DNA of 64,000 nucleotides, from NCBI RefSeq assembly GCF_014195505.1, contig NZ_JACIBV010000001.1, positions 2,294,001 to 2,358,000 on the forward strand, read 5' to 3'. This document shows positions 54,941 to 63,323 of this stretch, piece after piece (the first letter of the stretch is position 1; each line of letters opens with the position of its first letter). The translations under genes and the position numbers were made by a program. This stretch comes from Nonomuraea dietziae (GTDB lineage Bacteria > Actinomycetota > Actinomycetes > Streptosporangiales > Streptosporangiaceae). Below the pieces are notes generated by a model. That model did not search any database, had not been told where the DNA came from, and was given only the letters and a program-made list of their open reading frames with translations.

Positions 54941-56312
54941 TTCCGGATTGTGCCTCCTCGGCGGGGGAAGCGAGCGGGAGACGCAGCACCAGGCGGGTGC
55001 CCTTCGCCGAGTCCCCGACGCGCAGGGTGCCGCCGTGGGCGGTGGCGATGTCGCGGGCGATGGCCAGGCCGAGGCCGGTGCCGCCGTGGTCGCGCGAGCG
55101 GGCCGTGTCGAGCCTGGTGAACCGCTGGAAGACGGCCTCCCGCTGGTCTTCGGGGATGCCCGGCCCGTCGTCGTGCACCTCCACCACCCCCTCGTCACCG
55201 CGGCGCGAGACCGTGACGTGGACGGCTTGGCCGCCGTGCCTGTCGGCGTTGGACAGCAGGTTCGTCACCAGCCTGTCGAGTCGCAGGCGGTTGCCGCGCA
55301 CCATCAGGCGTGGCTCGACGCAGGTGGTGAAGGGAAGGCGGAAGCAGCGGCGGTCCATCTCGTCGGCCACCAGCTTGCCGAGGTCGAGCAGCTCCTCCGT
55401 GGGACGTGTCCCCTCGTCGAGCCTCGCCATGAGCAGCAGGTCCTGGACGATGGCCGACAGCCGCCTGGCGTCGCCGAGCGCCTCCTCCAGTGTCTGAGCG
55501 CACTCCTCGGGATCGGGCCTGACGGCGCACGCCTCCAGCCGCACCAGCATCGCCGTCAGCGGGGTGCGCAGCTCGTGCGAGGCGTCGGAGACGAAGCGGC
55601 GCTGCCGCTCGACGGCCTCCTCCAGCCTGCCCAGCGTGTCGTTGACGGTGACGGCCAGCCGGGCCACCTCGTCGCCGGTGTCGGGCACCGGCATCCTGTC
55701 GCCGAGGTCGGTGGCGCTGATCTGCTCCAGGCCCGACCTGATGCGTTCCACGGGGGCCAGGACGCGGCCGACACCGATCCACGCCGCCCACCCCATCAGC
55801 GCGAGCAGGACGAGCGCGGCGGCGCCCAGGATCACGGCCAGGAGCGGGACGTTCAGCACCGCCGACTCCCTGACCGCCGCGTAGGCCACGGCCGGGCCGT
55901 ACGCGGTGGACCTGTTGCTGGTGCCCACGACGATCAGGCAGTTCTCGCCGCCGGCGCGGCAGACCCTGTCCAGGACCCTGGAGTCGCCGCCGACGGGCAC
56001 GGCGCGGGTGAGGAGCGGCTCCCCCTCCAGGGGGGCGCTGGCGGCGACCACCTCTCCCCTCGCGTCCACCACCTGCAGCAGGAAGACCTCGCCCTGCGAC
56101 GGGATCGGGCCCTGGATCGGCCGGGTGTCGATGAGAGTCGTGACCATGCGGCTGGCCTCGTCCGCGCGGTCGACGAGCTGGGCGCGCGCCCATGAGGGCA
56201 GGGTCAGGCAGAGCGTCACGACGCCTACCAGGAGGACGACGCCGAACAGCGCCACCGTGGCGACCGTCATGCGGGCCCTGATGGAGCGTGGGCGAAATCT
56301 GCTGAACTGCAC
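54933..56312 (-). CDS. Sensor histidine kinase without an adjacent response regulator
   Basis: 459 residues. Membrane helix 1 (VATVALFGVVLLVGVVTLCL), an extracytoplasmic ~110-residue domain with two cysteines (VCRAGGENCLIV), helix 2 (LAVILGAAALVLLALMGWAAW), HAMP, H-box VSDASHELRTPLTAM, then N-box LVTNLLSNADRHGG, G1 HDDGPGIP and G2 GGTGLGLAIA. A complete OmpR-class kinase. Usually preceded by a response-regulator gene, but upstream is the divergent ABC exporter. GTG 56312 is the most upstream plausible start; ATG 56270 would remove the basic N-terminus. Its stop overlaps the decarboxylase ATG. Confidence 0.92.
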   Translation of the reverse strand: MQFSRFRPRSIRARMTVATVALFGVVLLVGVVTLCLTLPSWARAQLVDRADEASRMVTTLIDTRPIQGPIPSQGEVFLLQVVDARGEVVAASAPLEGEPLLTRAVPVGGDSRVLDRVCRAGGENCLIVVGTSNRSTAYGPAVAYAAVRESAVLNVPLLAVILGAAALVLLALMGWAAWIGVGRVLAPVERIRSGLEQISATDLGDRMPVPDTGDEVARLAVTVNDTLGRLEEAVERQRRFVSDASHELRTPLTAMLVRLEACAVRPDPEECAQTLEEALGDARRLSAIVQDLLLMARLDEGTRPTEELLDLGKLVADEMDRRCFRLPFTTCVEPRLMVRGNRLRLDRLVTNLLSNADRHGGQAVHVTVSRRGDEGVVEVHDDGPGIPEDQREAVFQRFTRLDTARSRDHGGTGLGLAIARDIATAHGGTLRVGDSAKGTRLVLRLPLASPAEEAQSGNE

Positions 56313-56606
56313 CTTTCCACGGTCACCGACGGCCCATCACGGCCGGTGCAAACAGGGCTCACGAGCGGCTATAGAACCTCTCACGAACCGGTGCACGGGG
56401 CGCTTCGGCCCGTTCGCGGCATGGTGCGGATCTACGGACGGTCAAGCGAGGGAATGGCGGCGCGGCCTGGTACGGTCGCGGGCGGCAACGCCCCGGACGG
56501 GCGAGTTCGACCTCGCCTGACCGCCACGCGACAGGGGCCCCAGGGAGAGCACTCTGAGGGCTTTCGTCACCAAAAATGGGTTGATCCCACTATTAATCTA
56601 GAAGGG
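56313..56606. other. 294-bp region between the kinase and exporter genes
   Basis: No gene is convincing here. An ORF open in the exporter frame from about 56346 is Arg/Gly/Thr-rich without features. TAATCT at 56594-56599 ends 7 nt before the exporter ATG and looks like a leaderless -10; CAAAAA-like sequence lies at the -35 position. The rest may hold the divergent kinase promoter. Confidence 0.5.
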
Positions 56607-58373
56607 ATGCCTCCCGATACGAACTCCCCCAGACGTCCCCTGCTCGCTTCCAACTCCCTGTGGCGCATGCGCTCCTATCTGCGCCCCCACATCGGCAAGC
56701 TGGTCTTCATCTGGCTCGTCGCCATCCTCGGCATAGCCGCCAGCATCGCCTTCCCCCTCGTGGGCAAGGAGGTGATCGACGCCGAGCAGACCGCCGACCT
56801 GCTCCCCCTCGGGCTCCTGGCGGTGGGCGTCGGCGTCGCGGAAGCCCTGATGATCTTCCTCAGGCGATGGGTGCAGACCAAGCCGGTCCTCGGCCTCGAG
56901 ACCGAGATCCGCGACGACCTCTACGAGCACCTGCAGCGCCTGCCGATGGCCTTCCACAGCGACTGGCAGTCGGGCCAGCTGCTCTCGCGCGCGACGACCG
57001 ACCTGTCGACCATCCGCCGCTTCCTCGGCTTCGGCATGCTGTTCCTGGTCATGAACGTCATCCAGCTCACCACGGTGACGATCGTGCTGCTCAACATGTA
57101 CTGGCCGCTGGGCCTGCTGGTGGCGGCCTCCGCCGTGCCCATCATCTGGGTGTCGCTGCGCTTCGAGAAGAAGTACATCAAGATCTCGCGCCAGGTCCAG
57201 GACGAGCAGGGCGACCTCGCCACACTCGTCGAGGAGTCCGCGATCGGGATCCGCACGATCAAGGCCTTCGGCCGCCGCCACCACGTCTACGACAGCTTCG
57301 ACGAGTCCGCGCGCAAGGTCTACGCCACCTCGATCGACAAGGTCGGGCTCTCGGCCAAATTCTTCACCTTCCTCGAGGTGATCCCGAACTTCACCCTCGC
57401 CCTGGTGCTCCTGCTGGGCGCGCTGGCCGTGGGCACAGGGGGGCTGACGCTGGGCACCCTGGTCGCCTTCACCACGCTGATGCTTCAACTGGTGTGGCCG
57501 ATCGCGAGCCTCGGCTACATCCTGGCGATGGCACAGGAGTCGATGACCTCGGCCGACCGCGTCATGGAGGTCATGGACACCGTGCCCTCGATCAGGGACG
57601 GCTCGGAGACGATCGAGGACCCCAGGGGCCATCTGCGCCTCGAGGGCGTGGGCTTCCGCTTCCCCGGAGCCGAGCGCCCTGTTCTGCACGACGTCTGGCT
57701 CGACGTGCGGCCGGGCGAGACGGTCGCGGTGGTCGGCGCCACGGGCTCGGGCAAGACGACGCTCACCGCGCTGGTGCCCCGCCTGGTCGACGTGACCTCG
57801 GGCCGGGTCACCATCGACGGACACGACGTGCGCGACCTCAAGCTGAGCGTGCTGCGCGACGTCGTCGCCACCGCCTTCGAGGAGCCCACGCTGTTCTCGA
57901 TGAGCGTGCGCGAGAACCTCACGCTGGGCCACCGCGAGGCCACCGACGAGGAGGTGCGCGAGGCCCTGGAGGTGGCGCAGGCGACCTTCGTCTACGACCT
58001 GCCGTGGGGTCTCGACACCCGCATCGGCGAGCAGGGCATGTCGCTGTCGGGCGGTCAGCGTCAGCGCCTGGCGCTGGCGCGCGCGGTGCTGTCCAAGCCG
58101 AAGATCCTCGTCCTCGACGACACGCTGTCGGCGCTGGACGTGGAGACGGAGGCGCTGGTGGAGGAGGCGCTGCGGCACGTGCTGCGCGAGGCGACAGGCA
58201 TCGTGGTCGCCCACCGCGCCTCGACCGTGCTGCTCGCCGACAAGGTGGCGCTGCTGCGCGGCGGCACGATCACCCATGTCGGCACCCACCAGGAGCTGCT
58301 CGCCGACGTGCCGGAGTACCGCGAGCTGCTGGCGCAGGACGCCGACATGTCCGAGGAAGGGGCCCTGCGATGA
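56607..58373 (+). CDS. ABC exporter half-transporter 1 (degenerate catalytic site)
   Basis: 588 residues. Six membrane helices (LVFIWLVAILGIAASIAFPL; LLPLGLLAVGVGVAEALMIF; and others), then the ATPase: Walker A GATGSGKT, Q-loop FEEPTLFSM (glutamate where glutamine is usual), signature LSGGQRQR, Walker B ILVLDDTLSALD with aspartate where the catalytic glutamate normally stands, and H-loop VAHRAS. This is the degenerate-site half of a heterodimeric exporter like TM287/288, BmrC/D. ATG 56607, probably leaderless. Overlaps gene 2 by 4 bp (ATGA). Exports lipids, peptides or drugs. Confidence 0.93.
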   Translation: MPPDTNSPRRPLLASNSLWRMRSYLRPHIGKLVFIWLVAILGIAASIAFPLVGKEVIDAEQTADLLPLGLLAVGVGVAEALMIFLRRWVQTKPVLGLETEIRDDLYEHLQRLPMAFHSDWQSGQLLSRATTDLSTIRRFLGFGMLFLVMNVIQLTTVTIVLLNMYWPLGLLVAASAVPIIWVSLRFEKKYIKISRQVQDEQGDLATLVEESAIGIRTIKAFGRRHHVYDSFDESARKVYATSIDKVGLSAKFFTFLEVIPNFTLALVLLLGALAVGTGGLTLGTLVAFTTLMLQLVWPIASLGYILAMAQESMTSADRVMEVMDTVPSIRDGSETIEDPRGHLRLEGVGFRFPGAERPVLHDVWLDVRPGETVAVVGATGSGKTTLTALVPRLVDVTSGRVTIDGHDVRDLKLSVLRDVVATAFEEPTLFSMSVRENLTLGHREATDEEVREALEVAQATFVYDLPWGLDTRIGEQGMSLSGGQRQRLALARAVLSKPKILVLDDTLSALDVETEALVEEALRHVLREATGIVVAHRASTVLLADKVALLRGGTITHVGTHQELLADVPEYRELLAQDADMSEEGALR

Positions 58374-60190
58374 CGACCGCCACCGACTGGCGCGGCGTCG
58401 CCTCGGAGAACAAGGACGACCTTCCCGAGAAGGTGTCCCTGCTGCTGCGCACCCGTTCGCGCAAGCTGCTGACCGACCTGCTCAGCCCGCACCGCAAGGC
58501 GATCGCGCTGCTCAGCGCGGTCATCGTCTGCTCGAGCGGCGCAGGCCTCGCCATCCCCTACCTGGTGAAGGTCGGCATCGACTCGGGCATCCCGCCGATG
58601 GCCAGGGGCGAGGGCTCAGGCACGCTGCTGACCGTGATCGCGGTCATCCTGGCCGCCGCCGTCACCCAGGCGCTGACCAGGCAGGCCTTCCTGAAGATGT
58701 CGGGCCGTATCGGCCAGGACATCCTGCTCGAACTGCGCCGCAGGGTCTTCGACCACTTCCAGCGGCTCTCACTGTCCTTCCACGAGAAGTACACCTCGGG
58801 CAGGGTCATCTCGCGGCTGACCTCCGACATCGAGGCGATCGCCGAGCTGCTGCAGTCGGGCTTCGACGGGCTGGTCACCGCGGTGCTGACGATGTTCGGC
58901 ACCGCGGCGCTGCTGCTGATCCTCGACGTGCACCTGGGCCTGGTGGCGCTGGTGCCGCTGCCGATCCTGCTGCTGTTCACCCGGTGGTTCCGCCGCCAGT
59001 CGGCTCTCACCTACCGGCGGACCAGGGAGACGGTCGCGCTGGTCATCGTCCACTTCGTGGAGTCGATGACCGGCATCAGGGCCGTGCAGGCCTTCCGCCG
59101 CGAGCCGCGCAACCAGGAGATCTTCGGCCAGCTCAACACCGACTACCGCGACGCCAACGCCCGCGCCATGCAGCTGATCGCGGTGTTCATGCCCGGCATC
59201 AAGCTCATCGGCAACCTCACGATCGCCGGGGTGCTGATCTACGGCGGCTGGCTGGCCTTCCACGACGAGGTCACGGTCGGCGTGCTGGCGGCCTTCCTGC
59301 TCTACCTGCGCCAGTTCTACGAGCCGATGCAGGAGATCAGCCAGTTCTACAACACCCTGCAGTCGGCGGGCGCGGCGCTGGAGAAGCTGTCGGGCGTGCT
59401 GGAGGAGGAGCCCTCGGTCCCCGAGCCGCCGCGCGGCGCGGAGCTCGCCAGGGCGCGCGGCGAGGTCCGCTTCGAGGGCACCGCGTTCTCCTACGTGCCG
59501 GAGATGCCGATCCTGCCGCGCCTCGACCTGACCATCCCGGCGGGTCAGAGCGTGGCGCTGGTCGGGGCGACGGGCGCGGGCAAGACCACGCTGGCCAAGC
59601 TCATCGCCCGCTTCTACGACCCCACCGAGGGCCGGGTGCTGCTGGACGGCGTGGACCTGCGCGATCTCGACGAGACGACGCTGCGCGGAGCCGTGGTGAT
59701 GGTGACGCAGGAGAACTTCCTGTTCTCGGGCACGGTCGCGGAGAACATCGGCTTCGGCCGTCCGGGCGCCTCCCGCAAGGAGATCGTCGAGGCGGCCGAG
59801 GCGATCGGCGCGCACGAGTTCATCTCGGCGCTGCCCGACGGCTACGACACCGAGGTCGGCAAGCGAGGCGGCCGCATGTCGGCCGGTCAGCGCCAGCTGG
59901 TCGCCTTCGCGCGCGCCTTCCTCGCCGACCCCTCGGTGCTCATCCTGGACGAGGCCACCTCCTCGCTCGACGTGCCGAGCGAGCGGCTGGTCCAGCGGGC
60001 GCTGCGCACGATCCTGGCCGACAGGACCGCGCTGATCATCGCGCACCGCCTGTCGACGGTGGAGATCGCCGACAGGGTGCTGGTGATGGACAAGGGCGTG
60101 ATCGTCGAGGACGGCTCGCCCGAGCAGCTCGTCGCCTCGTCAGGCCGCTTCGCCGGCCTGCACCAGGCCTGGCTCGACAGCCTCGCCTGA
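58370..60190 (+). CDS. ABC exporter half-transporter 2 (consensus catalytic glutamate)
   Basis: 606 residues. Six membrane helices, then Walker A GATGAGKT, Q-loop VTQENFLFSG, signature MSAGQRQL (LSGGQ altered to MSAGQ), Walker B VLILDEATSSLD with catalytic glutamate, and H-loop IAHRLS. With the other half it makes one consensus and one degenerate ATP site: NBD1 has the aspartate, NBD2 the weak signature, so the site pairing them is the degenerate one. ATG 58370 overlaps gene 1. A strong terminator follows 12 bp after the stop. Confidence 0.95.
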   Translation: MTTATDWRGVASENKDDLPEKVSLLLRTRSRKLLTDLLSPHRKAIALLSAVIVCSSGAGLAIPYLVKVGIDSGIPPMARGEGSGTLLTVIAVILAAAVTQALTRQAFLKMSGRIGQDILLELRRRVFDHFQRLSLSFHEKYTSGRVISRLTSDIEAIAELLQSGFDGLVTAVLTMFGTAALLLILDVHLGLVALVPLPILLLFTRWFRRQSALTYRRTRETVALVIVHFVESMTGIRAVQAFRREPRNQEIFGQLNTDYRDANARAMQLIAVFMPGIKLIGNLTIAGVLIYGGWLAFHDEVTVGVLAAFLLYLRQFYEPMQEISQFYNTLQSAGAALEKLSGVLEEEPSVPEPPRGAELARARGEVRFEGTAFSYVPEMPILPRLDLTIPAGQSVALVGATGAGKTTLAKLIARFYDPTEGRVLLDGVDLRDLDETTLRGAVVMVTQENFLFSGTVAENIGFGRPGASRKEIVEAAEAIGAHEFISALPDGYDTEVGKRGGRMSAGQRQLVAFARAFLADPSVLILDEATSSLDVPSERLVQRALRTILADRTALIIAHRLSTVEIADRVLVMDKGVIVEDGSPEQLVASSGRFAGLHQAWLDSLA

Positions 60191-60202
60191 GCGACGCGAG
60201 AG

Positions 60203-60232
60203 GGCGCGGCCCCGCCACGGCGGGGCCGCGCC
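60203..60232. terminator. 14-bp perfect GC hairpin terminator
   Basis: GGCGCGGCCCCGCC (60203-60216) and GGCGGGGCCGCGCC (60219-60232) around a 2-nt centre; bidirectional between the exporter and the zinc-ribbon gene. Confidence 0.85.
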
Positions 60233-60245
60233 GGTGCGTTCGCCA

Positions 60246-60566
60246 CTACATGATCGGCGCCCGCCAGGTGAACTTCAGCGCCGTCTCCTGCGCGATCTCC
60301 CTGGGCGCCGGCACCACGGGCTCGGCCCTCTTGGCCAGGTAGCCCGAGGGGAACGTGGTGATCTGGACCGCCCCGCACTTCGGGCAGCTCCTGTCGGAGT
60401 TGGGCGGCTGGACCGACACGCCGGACCTCAGCCAGACCTCCACCTCGTTGCCGTGGTCGTCGGTGAGACGTCTGACGAGGTACTCCTCTTCCCAGACATG
60501 CCAGCAGCACTGGCACTCGAACGGCCACGTCTCCCTCGCGTCATAGCCTTCTCGCACGAGGATCAC
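60246..60566 (-). CDS. Small zinc-ribbon-like protein
   Basis: 106 residues. Two Cys clusters: WPFECQCCWHVWEEEY and SCPKCGAVQITTFP. The spacing of CxCC...CPxC suggests one zinc site. The rest (LVRRLTDDHGNEVEVWLRSGV) is strand-rich. GTG 60566 has GAGAGG at proper distance; longer open frame upstream to 60716 has poor codon usage. Not a recognised family; a small nucleic-acid-binding or regulatory protein is plausible. Confidence 0.72.
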   Translation of the reverse strand: MILVREGYDARETWPFECQCCWHVWEEEYLVRRLTDDHGNEVEVWLRSGVSVQPPNSDRSCPKCGAVQITTFPSGYLAKRAEPVVPAPREIAQETALKFTWRAPIM

Positions 60567-60616
60567 CTCCGCCTCTCTTCCGAGTGTCCGCCTCCATGCC
60601 CGGCGCTCGCAAGCCA

Positions 60617-60664
60617 TTGACGAGGGAGAAAACGGCCCGTAGGTTCCCATACCGACCGGTTGGT
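60617..60664 (+). promoter_or_regulatory. Promoter with palindrome at +1
   Basis: TTGACG (60617-60622), 17-bp spacer, TAGGTT (60640-60645). ACCGACCGGTTGGT at 60651-60664 is a near-perfect palindrome (one mismatched pair), like TetR operators with an ACCGGT core, and covers the expected start of transcription. Confidence 0.78.
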
Positions 60665-60685
60665 TCACGAGCGAGGAGAGCGTCG

Positions 60686-61570
60686 ATGGTCGATCCCCAC
60701 GTGGCGAGGCGGGCATGGCGACGCCTTGAGCCGGTGCACGGCATGATCTACTTCGTCCCCGAGGCGAGCGAGCGGTACGCCGCGCTCGGCCTCACCGGAC
60801 AGATGACGGGCTACTTCGCCTCCAGGGGCGCCGCCTTCGGCGAGGCGAGCGCCGAGGTGGTCATCGCGGCCTTCTTCAACTTCAACCCCGCCCTCGTACG
60901 GCGGGCGCTGCCCTCCGCGTGGGAGGTGACCACACCCGCCAAGGTACTCGAGGCCAGGATGGAGGCGGCCGAGGCGGCGCTGCGCAGGGGCGGCATCGAC
61001 ACGGCGGGCGCGCTCGAGGAGACGCTCGCGCTGGCCAGGAGGGCGGCGGAGGCGGCGGCCGAGCACCTGCACGGCAGGCCGTTGTTCGCCGCGCACACCA
61101 CGCTGCCGTGGCCCGGCGAGCCGCTGCGCGACCTGTTCCACGCCCAGACCCTGCTGAGGGAGTTCAGGGGCGACGGCCACGTCGCGGTGCTGACCTCGGA
61201 GGGACTGTCTCCCGTGGAGGCGCTCGCGATGCACGCGGCGGGCGGCGACGTGCCCGAGATCTTCCTGCGGGCGTCGCGCGGCTGGCCCGAGGAGGCCTGG
61301 GCGGCGGCGGTCGCCTCGCTGCGCGCGAAGGGCCTGCTGGCCGGAGCCGCCGACGGGCAGGCCGCCGACGCCCCGCCCCCCGGAGGCGGCTGGACCGCGG
61401 CGGGCCTGACCGAGGAGGGCAGGCGGCTGCGCGCCCACATCGAGGCGAGGACCGACGAGCTGGCCCTTCCCGCCTACGCCGCGCTCGGCGAGCAGGGATG
61501 CGCGCGCCTGGCCGAGCTCGCCCAGCCGTTCGGGCGGGCCGTGGTGAGCGCGGGGCTGCTCGCGGTGTAG
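60686..61570 (+). CDS. SCO6745-family helical protein
   Basis: 294 residues, entirely alpha-helical, typified by ARRAWRRLEPVHGMIYFVPEA and YAALGLTGQMTGYFASRGAAFGEAS, the characteristic opening of the SCO6745 family of actinomycete proteins. The C-terminal half includes ALREFRGDGHVAVLTSEGLSPVEALAMHAAGG-like motifs (seen as REFRGDGHVAVLTSEGL) and a late GGGWTAAGLTEEGRRLRAHIE helix, reminiscent of a winged-helix or sensor. No catalytic motif known. GAGGAGAG before ATG 60686. Its own promoter bears a palindrome, so it is regulated by an unlinked repressor. Confidence 0.82.
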   Translation: MVDPHVARRAWRRLEPVHGMIYFVPEASERYAALGLTGQMTGYFASRGAAFGEASAEVVIAAFFNFNPALVRRALPSAWEVTTPAKVLEARMEAAEAALRRGGIDTAGALEETLALARRAAEAAAEHLHGRPLFAAHTTLPWPGEPLRDLFHAQTLLREFRGDGHVAVLTSEGLSPVEALAMHAAGGDVPEIFLRASRGWPEEAWAAAVASLRAKGLLAGAADGQAADAPPPGGGWTAAGLTEEGRRLRAHIEARTDELALPAYAALGEQGCARLAELAQPFGRAVVSAGLLAV

Positions 61571-61603
61571 GGGCTGCTCGGTGGAGCCACCCGACCCGAA
61601 GAC

Positions 61604-61642
61604 GGGCGGCCGTCCGCGCTGGAGGCGGGGCGGCCGTCCGCG
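61604..61642. repeat. Direct repeat and G-rich tract between genes
   Basis: GGGCGGCCGTCCGCG occurs at 61604-61618 and 61628-61642, followed by GGCGGGGC units to about 61670. It lies between the SCO6745-like stop and the frameshifted DUF202 gene. Confidence 0.75.
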
Positions 61643-61672
61643 CGGGCGGCGGGGCGGGCGGCGGGGCGGCCG

Positions 61673-62006
61673 TTAGAGGGTGGAGACGACCACGAAGCAG
61701 GGCCGCGCCCACGACCACGCAGAGCGTGCCGATCCAGGCCACCAGGGCGTCCAGGCGGCCGTCGAGCGGGTCACCGCGATGCAGGGCGAGCTGAACGGCG
61801 CGGAAGCGGGCCGAGGTGCGCACGAGCAGGATTCCTCCGCACAGGGCGGCCAGCGCGAACCCGGCCACGAACACCGGGCCGAGACCGGTGCGCGCCGACA
61901 GGCCGGCCGCGGCGAGGCCGCCCGTGGACAGTGCGACCGCCGTGCGCACCCAGGCCAGGCGGGTGCGCTCGCTCTGCAGTCCGGGGTCCCAGATCTCGCT
62001 CGACAT
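61673..62006 (-). pseudogene. DUF202-family membrane protein, frameshifted near its end
   Basis: ATG 62006 starts MSSEIWDPGLQSERTRLAWV, then three helices typical of DUF202 (TAVALSTGGLAAAGLS; VFVAGFALAALCGGILLV; ALVAWIGTLCVVVGAALL). After ALL the frame runs into LRGRLHPLTAAPPPAPPPA with no stop for 500 nt, antisense to the next gene. Removing one base at about 61692 gives ALL-VVVSTL-stop at 61673-61675, a natural end for helix 3. So this is a +1 insertion (mutation or sequencing error). Coupled to the upstream DUF202 gene by a 2-bp gap. Confidence 0.78.
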
Positions 62007-62008
62007 GG

Positions 62009-62344
62009 TCAGACGGTCATCAGGATGAGCACGAGGGCGACGACCGCCACCGCGGCCACGCCGTAGCCGAAGACGGCGGCCAGCGCGGGGGGCGGCAGCG
62101 GGGCCTGGTTGCGCAGCGCGCGCTGGATGTTGCGCCAGCGCGGGTAGGCCATGCCCGCGGCCAGCGCGGCGAGCGCGACGAGCATCACCGACAGGACGGT
62201 GCGCGCCCACGGGACGAAGACGTCGTCGGCCACCGCCGCCATGGCGACGCCGCCCGCGCACAGCGCCAGGGAGGTGCTCAGCCAGGTCAGGAACGTCCTC
62301 TCGTTGGCGAGGGTGAACCGGGGGTCGGGCTCGGTGCCGTTCAT
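62009..62344 (-). CDS. DUF202/YidH-family membrane protein
   Basis: 111 residues. FTLANERTFLTWLSTSLALCAGGVAM is the DUF202 signature (LANERTFLAWLRT), followed by helices 2 and 3 (VLSVMLVALAALAAGMAY; VFGYGVAAVAVVALVLILM). DUF202 proteins often come as tandem pairs of small membrane proteins, as here. Function unknown in bacteria; the yeast member VTC1 is part of a polyphosphate polymerase complex. First gene of the pair. Confidence 0.9.
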   Translation of the reverse strand: MNGTEPDPRFTLANERTFLTWLSTSLALCAGGVAMAAVADDVFVPWARTVLSVMLVALAALAAGMAYPRWRNIQRALRNQAPLPPPALAAVFGYGVAAVAVVALVLILMTV

Positions 62345-62405
62345 GTCTCCACGCTAGTTCGACCCCATTTCCCCTAGAGAAGCTGGGATAGGAGATCCTG
62401 GGAGC

Positions 62406-63323
62406 ATGCGCATGGCGGAGATCGCGGCACAGTTCCTCGGCGGCCTCACCGACCCCCAGCGGCAGGCCGCCGCCTACCCCTTCCACGACCCGCGGCGGCT
62501 GCGCTGGACGTACGTGCCCACGCCCAGGCCGGGGGTGTCGCTGCTCGGGCTGGACAGGCAGTCCCGCAAGGGGGCCCACAGGCTGCTGGCCACCGCGCTG
62601 TCGCGGCACGCCTTCGCCCAGGTGGTCACGATCATGGCGCTGGAGGAGGTGCTCGACCTCGACGAGGGAGGCGCCAGGGGCCGCCACAGCGACGACTACC
62701 ACCTGGCCGTCTTCGGCACACCAGGCGACGAGGAGTGGGGCTGGCGCTTCGAGGGTCACCACGTGTCGGTCACGGCGACGGTCAGCGGCGGGCGGGTGGA
62801 GGTCGCGCCGCTGTTCCTCGGCGCCCATCCGGCGGGCGTCTGGTACGGCTCAGCCGCGGTCGTGCGTCCGCTGCCGCTGGAGGAGGAGCTGGCCAGGGCG
62901 CTGCTGGCCGAGCTGTCACCCGCCCTGCGCGGCCGGGCGATCGTCGCCGACGAGGCGCCGCCCGACATCCTGACCGGCACCTCGGAGGTGACCTCGGCGC
63001 TGGAGCCGCTGGGCGTGCGCGGCGCCTCCATGGGCTCGGCCGAGCGCGACCTACTGGCCGGGCTGACGGCCGTCTACGTGGACCGGCTGGCTCCCGAGCT
63101 GCGCGGCAGCCACGACGCGGCAGGGCTGTCGTTCGCGTGGGCCGGCCCCGTCACGCCCGGGGCCGGGCACTACTACCGCATCCAGGGGCAGGGCCTGCTG
63201 ATCGAGTACGACAACACGGCGGACGCCGCCGACCACGCGCACACGGTCATCAGGCGTCCCGGCGCCGACTTCGGCGCGGCGATCCTGCCCGCGCATCTGA
63301 CCGGCGAGCTGGGCCTGTCCTAG
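62406..63323 (+). CDS. DUF3500 family protein
   Basis: 305 residues. FLGGLTDPQRQAAAYPFHDPRRLRWTYVP and QSRKGAHRLLATALSRHAFAQV, then DDYHLAVFGTPGDEEWGWRFEGHHVSVTAT (GWRFEGHH is diagnostic) and YYRIQGQGLLIEYDNT, match DUF3500. The GxRxxGHH segment suggests a metal-dependent hydrolase-like or binding role, but activity is not established. GGGAG precedes ATG 62406. Divergent from the DUF202 pair; its stop overlaps the lipoprotein stop by 3 bp. Confidence 0.88.
   Translation: MRMAEIAAQFLGGLTDPQRQAAAYPFHDPRRLRWTYVPTPRPGVSLLGLDRQSRKGAHRLLATALSRHAFAQVVTIMALEEVLDLDEGGARGRHSDDYHLAVFGTPGDEEWGWRFEGHHVSVTATVSGGRVEVAPLFLGAHPAGVWYGSAAVVRPLPLEEELARALLAELSPALRGRAIVADEAPPDILTGTSEVTSALEPLGVRGASMGSAERDLLAGLTAVYVDRLAPELRGSHDAAGLSFAWAGPVTPGAGHYYRIQGQGLLIEYDNTADAADHAHTVIRRPGADFGAAILPAHLTGELGLS

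Noticed and set aside
56660..60190. 1176-codon frame that fuses an out-of-frame copy of exporter half 1 with half 2
   Set aside because: The first 570 codons are Arg/Ala/His-rich and in another frame from a clear ABC half-transporter; only the part from 58370 is real.
61164..62828. Continuous 554-codon minus-strand frame across both DUF202 genes and into the SCO6745-like gene
   Set aside because: It crosses genes in other frames and ends in Pro/Ala/Arg repeats. It arises from the frameshift and GC bias.
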